Of a stretch of DNA of 64,000 nt, positions 48,041 to 55,890 are shown piece by piece (within the stretch, counting starts at the first letter, position 1; every line of letters begins with the position of its first letter). Origin of the DNA: Nocardioides luteus (GTDB taxonomy: Bacteria > Actinomycetota > Actinomycetes > Propionibacteriales > Nocardioidaceae); NCBI RefSeq assembly GCF_014648595.1, contig NZ_BMRK01000016.1, positions 16,019 through 80,018 of the forward strand. Reading direction: 5' to 3'. The notes beneath the pieces were generated by a model. The model did no database searches and was not told the DNA's origin. It was given only the letters and a program-made list of their open reading frames with translations. The translations under genes were made by a program, and so were the position numbers.

Positions 48041-49808
48041 CGTCATCGTGATCGGCGCAGGCGCCGGTGGGCCTGTCGTGGCCAAGGAGCTCGCCGCCAA
48101 GGGCCTCGACGTGCTCGTGCTGGAGGCCGGACCGCGCCGCGCGGACCCGCGCAGCGAGTGGACGTCGTACGAGAACGACGCCAACAACCCGCTCACCGGC
48201 TTCCTCCGCTTCGGGCCCGCCGACCGCAGCAAGCCGGCATGGTTCCGGGAGACCCCGCAGAACTCGTTCCTCTGGCAGGTCTCCGGCGTCGGCGGCACCA
48301 CCCAGCACTACTTCGGCAACTCGCCGCGGGCCTACCCGGGGGTGTTCGAAGGCTATGAGGGGCGCGACAAGTCGCGCTACGACGTCGACCATCTGTTCCC
48401 GTTCAGCTACGAAGAGATGCTGCCCTACTTCCAGCGGGTCGAGGACACCACTCCGATCTCCACCGCCGCGATGGGCCCCAACGAGGCACTCTTCCTGAAG
48501 GGCTGCGAGACCACCGGCCTCCCGGTGCAGACACAGCGCACGACCACCGGGCCGGCGTACCGTCCCCAGGAGAACGCGATCCTGCAGCCCGGTGGCCACG
48601 CCGGACGGACCCGCGACGAGAACCTGCTGGTCTACCCGGAGGCGACCGGCTGCACGATGTGCGGACACTGCTTCCAGGGGTGCATGCGACCGGCGCGGGC
48701 GCCGCGCAACAAGTTCGCCAAGCGCTCCACCGACAACAGCTACATGCCGATGGCACTCACCGCCGACGTGTGGGCCGAAGGCGGCAAGCCCGTCGACCTG
48801 ATCACCGACGCGTTCGTGATGCAGATCCACACCGAGGAGGTCGGCGGCGAGACCACCGCGACGGGCGTCACCTGGCGCGACGGCGCCAGCGGCGACATCC
48901 ATCGCGAGGACGCCAAGGTCGTGGTGATGTCGGCAGGCTGCACCGAGAACCCTCGGCTGTGGTTCAACAGCGGTCTCCCGAACCCGAACGACTGGGTCGG
49001 TCGCGGCTACACCGACCACTACTTCGACTGGGTGGTCGGCGTCTTCGACGAGGACACCGGTGCCAGCCGCGGCGTCGGCTCGGGAGCACGCCTGGACTTC
49101 CCGCCGCACGGCGCGATCATGCAGGTCGGCATCCCGCCGGCCATCGCCTCCTTCGCGGCGACGTTCTCCGACAGCGGCATCCGGGGCCACTACGGCAACG
49201 GCCGCGGCGGCACCGGTCCGTGGGACGGCGACGCCGGACGCTTCGTCGGACCCGAGCTCAAGGAGCTGATGGGCAACGGGATCGACCGGCTCATGTTCAT
49301 CCTGGTGATGACCGACGACGACGTGGAGGCCCAGAACCGGGCGACCCTCTCGGCGCTGCCGGGCGACGAGCACGGCGCTGTGTCCAAGGTGGAGTTCCAC
49401 CACCGCAACCGCTCCGGCCGCACCCGCAACAACCGCGAGGCGCTGGTACGCAAGGCGGTCGAGGTCCAGCGTGGCGCTGGTGCTCGCAAGGTCTTCCGGC
49501 TGGACTGGCCGCCGCTGATCCTGCACGTGCAGTCCTCGATGAGGATGGGACGCTCCGCCGAGAACTCGGTGCTCGACCCGACCGGTGAGGCGCGCTGGGT
49601 CAAGCGGCTCTTCATCGCCGACAACTCCGCGATGTCGAACTGCGCCGGTGGCCCCAACCCGACGCTGACCAGCCAGGCCCTCTCGACCCGCACCGCCGAG
49701 AAGCTCTACACGAAGTACTTCGACGGTGACCCGTTCGTCGGCCACGACGACCTGGTCGTCTCCACCGACGACCGCATCAGCAAGCGGTTGCAGGAGCTCG
49801 ACCTCTGA
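48033..49808 (+). CDS. GMC-family FAD-dependent oxidoreductase
   Basis: Flavoprotein dehydrogenase or oxidase of 591 aa that would oxidise an alcohol or sterol-like substrate. FAD motif DVIVIGAGAGGPVVAKELAA begins at residue 3, so there is no signal peptide of its own. A cysteine cluster CTMCGHCFQGC lies near residues 205-217, as in flavoprotein subunits that pass electrons onward. The C-terminal catalytic His region is LHVQSSMRMG, and GGPNPTLTSQALSTR contains the second catalytic residue. Export by association with the Tat protein encoded just before it is inferred. A hairpin terminator follows. Confidence 0.83.
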   Translation: MRDVIVIGAGAGGPVVAKELAAKGLDVLVLEAGPRRADPRSEWTSYENDANNPLTGFLRFGPADRSKPAWFRETPQNSFLWQVSGVGGTTQHYFGNSPRAYPGVFEGYEGRDKSRYDVDHLFPFSYEEMLPYFQRVEDTTPISTAAMGPNEALFLKGCETTGLPVQTQRTTTGPAYRPQENAILQPGGHAGRTRDENLLVYPEATGCTMCGHCFQGCMRPARAPRNKFAKRSTDNSYMPMALTADVWAEGGKPVDLITDAFVMQIHTEEVGGETTATGVTWRDGASGDIHREDAKVVVMSAGCTENPRLWFNSGLPNPNDWVGRGYTDHYFDWVVGVFDEDTGASRGVGSGARLDFPPHGAIMQVGIPPAIASFAATFSDSGIRGHYGNGRGGTGPWDGDAGRFVGPELKELMGNGIDRLMFILVMTDDDVEAQNRATLSALPGDEHGAVSKVEFHHRNRSGRTRNNREALVRKAVEVQRGAGARKVFRLDWPPLILHVQSSMRMGRSAENSVLDPTGEARWVKRLFIADNSAMSNCAGGPNPTLTSQALSTRTAEKLYTKYFDGDPFVGHDDLVVSTDDRISKRLQELDL

Positions 49809-49818
49809 GGTGAGCGAG

Positions 49819-49866
49819 CGTGGTGGGCCTGTCTCGAGTATGGGGGGGTGAGCCAGGCCCACCACG
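49819..49866 (+). terminator. Hairpin after the GMC gene
   Basis: Arms CGTGGTGGGCCTG (49819-49831) and complement (49854-49866), 13 bp perfect, with a 22-base loop. It lies 10 bases after the GMC stop and before the convergent membrane protein gene, so it may serve both. Confidence 0.65.
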
Positions 49867-49902
49867 TGTCTCCCGGCGAGGACGTACGTCAGGGAAGGTC
49901 TC

Positions 49903-50502
49903 TCAGCCTGCGGAGAGGAGCCCGGCCGCTCTCAGCAGCGCCGGGGCGATGACGAGCACGCCGCCGAGCACGACCGGAGCGCCCAGCACACCGAGCGCGA
50001 TCAGCCAGCGGGACATCCGGACCCGGCGTGCGTAGGAGACCGCGAGGATCCCGAAGCCGACGGAGGCGACGAGGAAGGCCAGGACGTACGCGGTCGACCG
50101 GGCGTCGACGCCCTCGCCGTCTCCGGCGATGCCGGTGAGGATCACGACCGCCTGGGTGAGGCTGCCGAGCACGTAGACGGTCACGGTGGAGAAGGCGCCC
50201 CACAGCACCAGGCCGGTGATCCGCGGCGCCACCGGACGGGCTCTGATCGCGAGGAGGGCGGCCGCCGCTCCGAGCACCTTGAGCACCACGACGACCCAGT
50301 TCATCACCGAGAGCGCGTCCGCCTCCGCTGCGTACGTGCCGGTCGCGAAGCGGTCGGTCGCCTCGAACCAGACGCTGATCGCGGCGAACCCGATGCACCA
50401 CAGGGCGATGCCGAGCCCGACCACCACGACGAAACGCGTCGGCGCTGCGTACGGACGCTCCGAGACCCCCGCGGGCTCCCTCGTCATCTGTCGATCCGTC
50501 AC
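49903..50502 (-). CDS. Small integral membrane protein of unknown function
   Basis: Protein of 199 aa with GTG start after AAGGGG. About five hydrophobic segments are visible (VVVVGLGIALWCIGFAAI; NWVVVVLKVLGAAAALLA; GLVLWGAFSTVTVYVLG; AYVLAFLVASVGFGIL; WLIALGVLGAPVVLGGVL). I recognise no family. It is convergent with the GMC gene, on the strand opposite to the interrupted small gene downstream. Confidence 0.65.
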   Translation of the reverse strand: MTDRQMTREPAGVSERPYAAPTRFVVVVGLGIALWCIGFAAISVWFEATDRFATGTYAAEADALSVMNWVVVVLKVLGAAAALLAIRARPVAPRITGLVLWGAFSTVTVYVLGSLTQAVVILTGIAGDGEGVDARSTAYVLAFLVASVGFGILAVSYARRVRMSRWLIALGVLGAPVVLGGVLVIAPALLRAAGLLSAG

Positions 50503-50653
50503 GCCAGACCCCTTCGCGCTCCATCTGATGGGTTCATCGATGTCCCGACGAGACTAGGCCCGGGAATGTGAGGTCACCGAACGAATATCCGGGCACAGGT
50601 CAGCGAACCGTGATCCCCTAGCCGTGTCGCCCTGAGGGTGCTTGGGTAGGTCC

Positions 50654-51157
50654 GTGCAGGCCATCATGACCAGTTTGATCGCCATCCTCGGCACCCTGAT
50701 CGGCTCCGCCGGGACGTACCTGATCCAGCGCAGCACCGTCCGCCAGCAGAGCTCGCTGGCCCAAGCCGAGACCCTCCGCCGAAACCGCCTCGAGGCCTTC
50801 GCCGCCTACGGCGGCGCACTGCACAGCTACCGCAAAGCGCGCATGGACCGCTGGCACGTGCTCAACGGCTCCCGCCGCGCCGACCCGGAGCCGAGTCGCG
50901 ACGAGGTCTACGCGCTCCGCACCGTCGTCTTCGACCACCGCATCCGCCTCCGTCTTCTGATTCCCGGCGACGACCTGATCGAGGTCGGCACCCAGGTCAT
51001 CGCAACCATCGACGCGATCGACCCGGACTGCTCCCACGAGGAGTACCTGGCGGCGTGCGAAGCCTCGTGAGAGGCGATCGAGCAGTTCATCGACCGCTCA
51101 CGCGGTTATCTAGAGGCGGCGAGCAACACCGATCAACAGACGCGGTTCGAAAAGTGA
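50654..51157 (+). pseudogene. Small single-pass membrane protein gene interrupted by an in-frame TGA
   Basis: From GTG 50654 (ATG 50666 possible) a 138-residue product ends at TGA 51068-51070. The same frame then continues for 28 codons with normal coding character (EAIEQFIDRSRGYLEAASN then TDQQTRFEK) to TGA 51155-51157. The full 167-residue frame would have one N-terminal membrane helix (LIAILGTLIGSAGTYLIQ) and a helical cytoplasmic part. A single change of CGA or TGG to TGA would explain it. I do not recognise the family. The truncated protein may still work. Confidence 0.5.
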
Positions 51158-51193
51158 CTCGAACAGGGCCCCTGACCTGGCAAAACAAGGGGG

Positions 51194-51266
51194 TGGACGC
51201 AAAGGGACTCGAACCCCTGACATCCTCCTTGTAAGGGAGGCGCTCTACCAACTGAGCTATGCGTCC
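51194..51266 (-). tRNA. tRNA-Val (anticodon UAC)
   Basis: Cloverleaf on the minus strand: acceptor GGACGCA pairs with TGCGTCC, D-arm TAGCTCAGTTGGTAGAGC, anticodon stem CCTCC/GGAGG around CTTACAA (anticodon TAC), and T-arm AGGGGTTCGAGTCCCTT. Discriminator base A at 51194; CCA is not encoded. It lies between the interrupted gene and the AhpE gene. Confidence 0.93.
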
Positions 51267-51325
51267 GAAGCGCCCCAAGAGTACGCGATCAGGGGCACGG
51301 CCCACCAACTGGGCCGTAAATGGAA

Positions 51326-51363
51326 GTTGAGCCGCTGACGTCTCGGGTCATCAGCGGCTCAAC
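51326..51363. terminator. Hairpin in the tRNA/peroxiredoxin gap
   Basis: Arms GTTGAGCCGCTGA (51326-51338) and complement (51351-51363), 13 bp perfect, 12-base loop. It lies 88 bases after the peroxiredoxin stop and 60 bases before the tRNA gene on the same strand. The rest of the gap (51364-51451) is AT-rich and holds no gene; it may contain the tRNA promoter. Confidence 0.6.
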
Positions 51364-51451
51364 AGCTAGAACTCTAGATCCCGCCCAGGGCATCGGAAAA
51401 GGGATGTAACCACCCTGTTAACGGAACTTTGATGACTAGTAAACTACTTGC

Positions 51452-51916
51452 TCAGACAGCGGCGTGGAGCTGCTGGAGGTGCTCGTCGAGGTCGCGGCCG
51501 TCGGCGTTGTCGTTGTGGACCGACCAACGCACGAGGCCGGCCTTGTCGATGACGTACGAGGAGCGGCGCGGGGCGCCGTTGCGCTCGTTGAAGACGTCGT
51601 AGGCCTTGGACACCTCGCCGTGCGGCCAGAAGTCGGAGAGCACCGAGAAGTTGAGCCGGTCGGTGTCCGCGAACTGGCGCATGGCGTAGACCGCGTCGCA
51701 CGAGATCGCCAGGACCTCGGTGTCGAAGGTGACGAACTCGTCGAGGCGGTCGCGCAGGCCGCTCATCTCGCCGGTGCACACACCGGAGAACGCGAACGGG
51801 AAGAAGAAGATCGCGATCGCCTTCTTGCCGTGGAAGTCGGAGAGGGTGATGTCGGCGCCGAACTGATCACGAAGCGTGAAGTCCGGAGCCGGCCCTCCGA
51901 TCTGAAGTCCGCTCAT
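51452..51916 (-). CDS. ahpE: AhpE-type peroxiredoxin
   Basis: Thiol peroxidase reducing hydroperoxides and peroxynitrite in the cytoplasm; 154 aa. The peroxidatic Cys is in FFFPFAFSGVCTGEMSGLRD (PxxxT/S-x-x-C pattern at about residues 39-46). No second Cys close behind it indicates a one-Cys type; FSVLSDFWPHGEVSKAYDVF is typical of mycobacterial AhpE. ATG start overlaps the stop of the acyl-CoA ligase gene by four bases (ATGA), so the two are one operon. Confidence 0.88.
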   Translation of the reverse strand: MSGLQIGGPAPDFTLRDQFGADITLSDFHGKKAIAIFFFPFAFSGVCTGEMSGLRDRLDEFVTFDTEVLAISCDAVYAMRQFADTDRLNFSVLSDFWPHGEVSKAYDVFNERNGAPRRSSYVIDKAGLVRWSVHNDNADGRDLDEHLQQLHAAV

Positions 51917-53610
51917 TTCCCCGCTGCCCTCTCACCGTCGGATCCGTCCGATCCCTCGTCCCAGGTCGCCAACTCGCGCCGCAGCACCTTGCCCGTCGCG
52001 TTGCGCGGCAGGGCATCGGTCACCACGATCTCGCGCGGCACCTTGAAGCGGGCCAGGTTGTCCTTGACCCAGTCCTTCAGCTTCTGCTCGACCGTACCCT
52101 CGTCGACCTCGGCGCCGTCGACCAGCACCACGAAACCGCGCAGCCGCTTGCCGAAGTCGGCGTCGTCGACGCCGACGCAGGCGGCGTCGGCGACGAGCTC
52201 GTGACGCATCAGGCAGTCCTCGACCTCCTGCGGGAAGACGTTCTCACCGCCGGAGACGATCATGTCGTCGTCGCGACCCTCGATGTAGAGCCGACCGTCG
52301 GGCCCGAACCGACCTACGTCGCCGGTCGCCATCAGGCCCTCGACGACCTCCTTGCCGCCGCCGCTGGTGTAACCCTCGAAGAGCAGCCCGTTGCCGACGA
52401 AGATGCGCCCGACCTCGCCGTCGGGGACCGGGACACCGTCGTTGTCAAGGATCTTCATCTGGGTGCCCCACGGCACCTTGCCCGCCGAGGTCGGCGCCTC
52501 GCGCAGGTCGACGGGGTCGGCGATCGAGGCGTAGGAGACCTCGGTCGAGCCGTAGACGTTGTAGAGGGTGTCGCCGAAGCGGTCCATCCACTCCAGCGCC
52601 AGGTCGCCGGGGAGCGCGGAGCCCGAGGACGCCACGGCCTTGAGCTGGGAGGCGATCCCGTCCAGGTCGTACGCAGCCAGCTTCTCCTCCGGCAGCGCGA
52701 GGATGCGCTGCATCATCACCGGGATCACCACGAACGAGTCGGCCCGGCTCTCGGCGAGGGTGGCCAGCGCGTCCTCGGGGTCGAACCGGCGACGCAGGAC
52801 CATGGTGGTGCCGAGCAGCTCGGCGAAGAGCAGGTGGGCGATCCCCCAGGTGTGGAAGAGCGGGGCGGCGATGAAGCAACGCCAGCCGTCCTTCATGGGC
52901 ATCCGTGACATCAGCGCCACCGCCGCGTCGATCCCGGCCTCCTGGCGCGGTGCGGACTTCGGCGCCCCGGTGGTGCCGGAGGTGAGGATCACGATCCGGC
53001 CGTGCCGCTTCGGCGGCGGCACCGGCCGCGGGTCGCCGGAGACCAGCGACTCCAGGGTCGCCCCCGGATCCTCGGAATCCACCCACGCGACCAGGCGCTC
53101 CGCCGAGGTCGCGTCGGCCAGCAGGCCCGTGAACTCCTCGTCGTGGATGACCAGCGCGGGCTTGTCCCGCTCGAGCACGGAGACGAGCTGCGGCCCCGCG
53201 AACGCGGTGTTGAGGTAGAGCGCGTCGGCACCCAGCTTCGCCACCGCCAGGGTCGCGTCGATGAACCCGCGGTGGTTGCGGCACATGATCGCGACCCCGT
53301 CGCCCTCACCGATCCCCCGGGCAGCCAGGGCCCTGGCGATCGCGTTGGAGCGGCGGTCGAGGTCGGCGTACGTCAACGAGCCCAGCTCGTCGATCACCGC
53401 GGTGCGGCGCGGGTAACGGTGGGCGAGGCCGATGAACCCTCCGGCCGGACCGGTGCCCCAGCGTGCGAGCGTGAGGCCGGTGCGTGCCAGCCCGAGCGGG
53501 TTGACCGGCCGGACGATGCCGGAGCCGGCGAGGATCTTCACCGCGGAACCGGCGGTGCGTGCCTTGGCAGCCGTAGTCGAGATCACCGTCGGGAGTCTAG
53601 CGACGCTCAT
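51913..53610 (-). CDS. AMP-dependent acyl-CoA synthetase
   Basis: Second acyl-CoA ligase in the window, 565 aa from ATG 53610; a GTG at 53634 would extend it by eight residues. P-loop motif IVILTSGTTGAPKSAPR, YGSTEVSYASIADP, the hinge GRDDDMIVSGGENVFPQEVE, and the catalytic lysine in LPRNATGKVLRREL are intact. Resembles FadD-type fatty-acyl ligases. It is translationally coupled to ahpE, so the two genes are co-expressed; the reason is not evident. Confidence 0.85.
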   Translation of the reverse strand: MSVARLPTVISTTAAKARTAGSAVKILAGSGIVRPVNPLGLARTGLTLARWGTGPAGGFIGLAHRYPRRTAVIDELGSLTYADLDRRSNAIARALAARGIGEGDGVAIMCRNHRGFIDATLAVAKLGADALYLNTAFAGPQLVSVLERDKPALVIHDEEFTGLLADATSAERLVAWVDSEDPGATLESLVSGDPRPVPPPKRHGRIVILTSGTTGAPKSAPRQEAGIDAAVALMSRMPMKDGWRCFIAAPLFHTWGIAHLLFAELLGTTMVLRRRFDPEDALATLAESRADSFVVIPVMMQRILALPEEKLAAYDLDGIASQLKAVASSGSALPGDLALEWMDRFGDTLYNVYGSTEVSYASIADPVDLREAPTSAGKVPWGTQMKILDNDGVPVPDGEVGRIFVGNGLLFEGYTSGGGKEVVEGLMATGDVGRFGPDGRLYIEGRDDDMIVSGGENVFPQEVEDCLMRHELVADAACVGVDDADFGKRLRGFVVLVDGAEVDEGTVEQKLKDWVKDNLARFKVPREIVVTDALPRNATGKVLRRELATWDEGSDGSDGERAAGK

Positions 53611-53676
53611 CCGAGGACCCCCGCGGGTGTCCACCGGCCCGACGGCCCGGACGGTCGGCCCCGAGAGACGCGACCA

Positions 53677-54090
53677 TCAGGCAGGGGTCTTCGGCGCCAG
53701 CAGACGCGTCGCGGCCCAGTCCTTGCTCACAGTTGCGGTGGTGGTCTGGGACAGTCCGGCGATGGGTGCGGCCTCTGCGATGTCCGCCGGGTCGACGGCG
53801 CCGGGGCGCCCCACCTTCGGCGTCAGCAGCCAGATGACTCCGCCGCCGACGAGGTCGGTCAGCGCGTCGACGAGGCCGTCGACGAGGTCACCGTCGTCAT
53901 CGCGCCACCAGAGCAGCACGGCGTCGACGACGTTGCCGTATTCGCCATCGACCAGGTCCGCGTCGACGGCATCTTCGATGGCGACCCGCAGCTCGTCATC
54001 AGTATCGTTGTCCCAGCCCAGTTCCTGGATGACCATGCCGGACTTGAGGCCCAGCCGGTCCGCAGGCCCTGTGGCTGCGGTCGAGCTCAC
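53677..54090 (-). CDS. DUF3052 family protein
   Basis: Small acidic cytoplasmic protein of 137 aa conserved in Actinobacteria as DUF3052, without a known function. GTG 54090 has GGAGGAAA seven bases upstream; the longer frame is not supported. Characteristic stretches are ADRLGLKSGMVIQELGWDND, AVLLWWRDDDGDLVDGLVDA and GGVIWLLTPKVGRPGAVDP. Same strand as the ligase gene. The gap 54091-54219 before the next gene shows nothing else. Confidence 0.82.
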   Translation of the reverse strand: MSSTAATGPADRLGLKSGMVIQELGWDNDTDDELRVAIEDAVDADLVDGEYGNVVDAVLLWWRDDDGDLVDGLVDALTDLVGGGVIWLLTPKVGRPGAVDPADIAEAAPIAGLSQTTTATVSKDWAATRLLAPKTPA

Positions 54091-54219
54091 GTGTCTTTCC
54101 TCCAAGTGGTCACGTCCATGCCGCTTGCACGAACTTGTGGTGGTAGTCCAGCGGAGAACGCTGGCCCACGCAACCCCAACCCCCTGTCGAGCGCTAGACA
54201 ACGGCGTGTCGGAGGTGCC

Positions 54220-55779
54220 TCAGGCCCTCGGATCGAGGAGATGGAGGAGCACGTTCCGGTCCTGGGCGGTGCCTGCCCAGGGGTGCTCGGCGAGCGGTCC
54301 CTGGGGCCCCTGCCAGTCGTTCGCGGCGAGCTCGCGCGAGAGCGAGGCGAGGTGGCCGACCTCCTCGATCGACCCGCTCCAGCGCGCCGGGCCGGCGTGA
54401 TCGAGCATCGTGGTCGCGATGGTGAGGACGTCGCCGTCGGAGATCAGCTCGATGACCCGGCCCTGCTGCGGCCAGTCGATCAGGGACGGCGCGGTGACCT
54501 CCCACCACGAGCCGCGGGGCTTCACCGACGTACGGTGGGTGTGACCGTTGAGCCAGAGCACAGCGCTCTCGTGACGTGAGACGGTCTGCTCGATCTCGTC
54601 GCCGAGCACGCGCCGGCTCGCGCCCTCGCCGCCCATGTCGTTGACCAGCGAGGCGACGTCGTGGTGGCTGGCGATGACCGCGAGCCGCTCGTCGTAGTCG
54701 GTGGAGGCGAGCACGGCGTCGAGCCACTCCAGCTGCTCGGCGTCGATCGATCCCTGGAAGCCGCCGGCCGGGTTGACGGTGTCGAGCACGACGAAGGTGA
54801 CCTCGTCGTTTACGTCGTGACGGTAGTAGGACTCGCCGCCGGCCCGGAACCCGTGACCGGCCGGCTTCGCCTCGTCGTGCACGTGGGAGTCGATGAACTC
54901 CTGCAGCGTGGTCTGCCGGCGGCGCCGGTCTGCGGTCACCTCGTACGGCTCGAGCTCGGCCAGCATCCCGAACGCCGCCGGGTCGCCGGAGACCAGCCCG
55001 GCGATGAGCTTCGCCTTGGCCTCGTCGGTCCAGTGCTCGGGCATCGCGATCGCCTTCATGTCACCGACCGCGACCTCGCTGATCATCTCGTTGCCCGGCA
55101 CGGTGCCCTGCAGCAGACCGTCGTGGTTGCCGTTCACCGCGAGCCACGGCACCTCGAGCCCGGGCGAGTCGATCGCCTTCCGCACCGCCTTCAGCAGCCC
55201 GGGGACGAGCGGGAAGCCGCGGTCGCCACGGCGCATGTCGTACGTCTCGCCCTGCGGGTGCCAGAAACGCTTGTCCGGCAGCGTGGCGACGCCCTCGTAG
55301 TGGAGCATGTCGCCGGAGTCGGGGACGAGACGGCCGCCGTCGAGCAGGGTCAGATACCAGTCGAGCTCGTTGTACTGCCCGTTGTCGGTGTTGTCGCCGG
55401 TCGCGATCGCCAGGTCGAGCGGCCCGCCGCCGATGGGGCCCTCGGTGATCTCGTTGATCGCCTCGACCATCGCGGCGCCGACCTGCGCGGTCAGCAGCTC
55501 CTGGGCGCGGTACGTCCCGACCTGGTCGATCAGGTCGCGCGCCGTGCTGTCGGCGTCCTTGAGCCGGTCCAGGACCTCGACGCGCGCCGGCGACTGGTGG
55601 TCGCAGATGTGCATGTCGGACAGGTGGGCGACGGTGAGGATCGGATCGCCGAGCTTCTCCGGCTTCCGAGCCAGCTCCGTGCGCGAGACGTGGCGCTCCT
55701 GCGGCCCCTCGGCCAGACGCACGTAGGGGCCCTTGCGGCCACCCGCGACGATCCGCCCGCTCTCGCTCGTCACACCCAT
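54220..55779 (-). CDS. Calcineurin-like metallophosphoesterase
   Basis: Metal-dependent phosphoesterase, 519 aa. All five metal-site motifs are present: HLSDMHICD, IATGDNTDNG, VNGNHDGL, ASHHD and LNGHTHRT. Length and insertions between the motifs match a long actinobacterial family (TIGR03767-like, recalled not checked). ATG start with AGAGGG upstream. No signal peptide is seen. It follows the alpha-mannosidase gene on the same strand with 111 bp between. Substrate unknown. Confidence 0.8.
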   Translation of the reverse strand: MGVTSESGRIVAGGRKGPYVRLAEGPQERHVSRTELARKPEKLGDPILTVAHLSDMHICDHQSPARVEVLDRLKDADSTARDLIDQVGTYRAQELLTAQVGAAMVEAINEITEGPIGGGPLDLAIATGDNTDNGQYNELDWYLTLLDGGRLVPDSGDMLHYEGVATLPDKRFWHPQGETYDMRRGDRGFPLVPGLLKAVRKAIDSPGLEVPWLAVNGNHDGLLQGTVPGNEMISEVAVGDMKAIAMPEHWTDEAKAKLIAGLVSGDPAAFGMLAELEPYEVTADRRRRQTTLQEFIDSHVHDEAKPAGHGFRAGGESYYRHDVNDEVTFVVLDTVNPAGGFQGSIDAEQLEWLDAVLASTDYDERLAVIASHHDVASLVNDMGGEGASRRVLGDEIEQTVSRHESAVLWLNGHTHRTSVKPRGSWWEVTAPSLIDWPQQGRVIELISDGDVLTIATTMLDHAGPARWSGSIEEVGHLASLSRELAANDWQGPQGPLAEHPWAGTAQDRNVLLHLLDPRA

Positions 55780-55890
55780 CTACGCAGCCCTCTTCTCTCG
55801 TGGCCGGCCGCCGCCGTCCGAGCGCGAACGATACTCCCAGAACCCCAGCAGCGGACCCATCGGTCGGCCGGTGCGGACACCCGGTCCCGA

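Noticed and set aside
51068-51070. Selenocysteine codon in the small membrane protein
   Set aside because: No conserved selenoprotein motif or plausible hairpin directly after the TGA is seen; a nonsense mutation is simpler.
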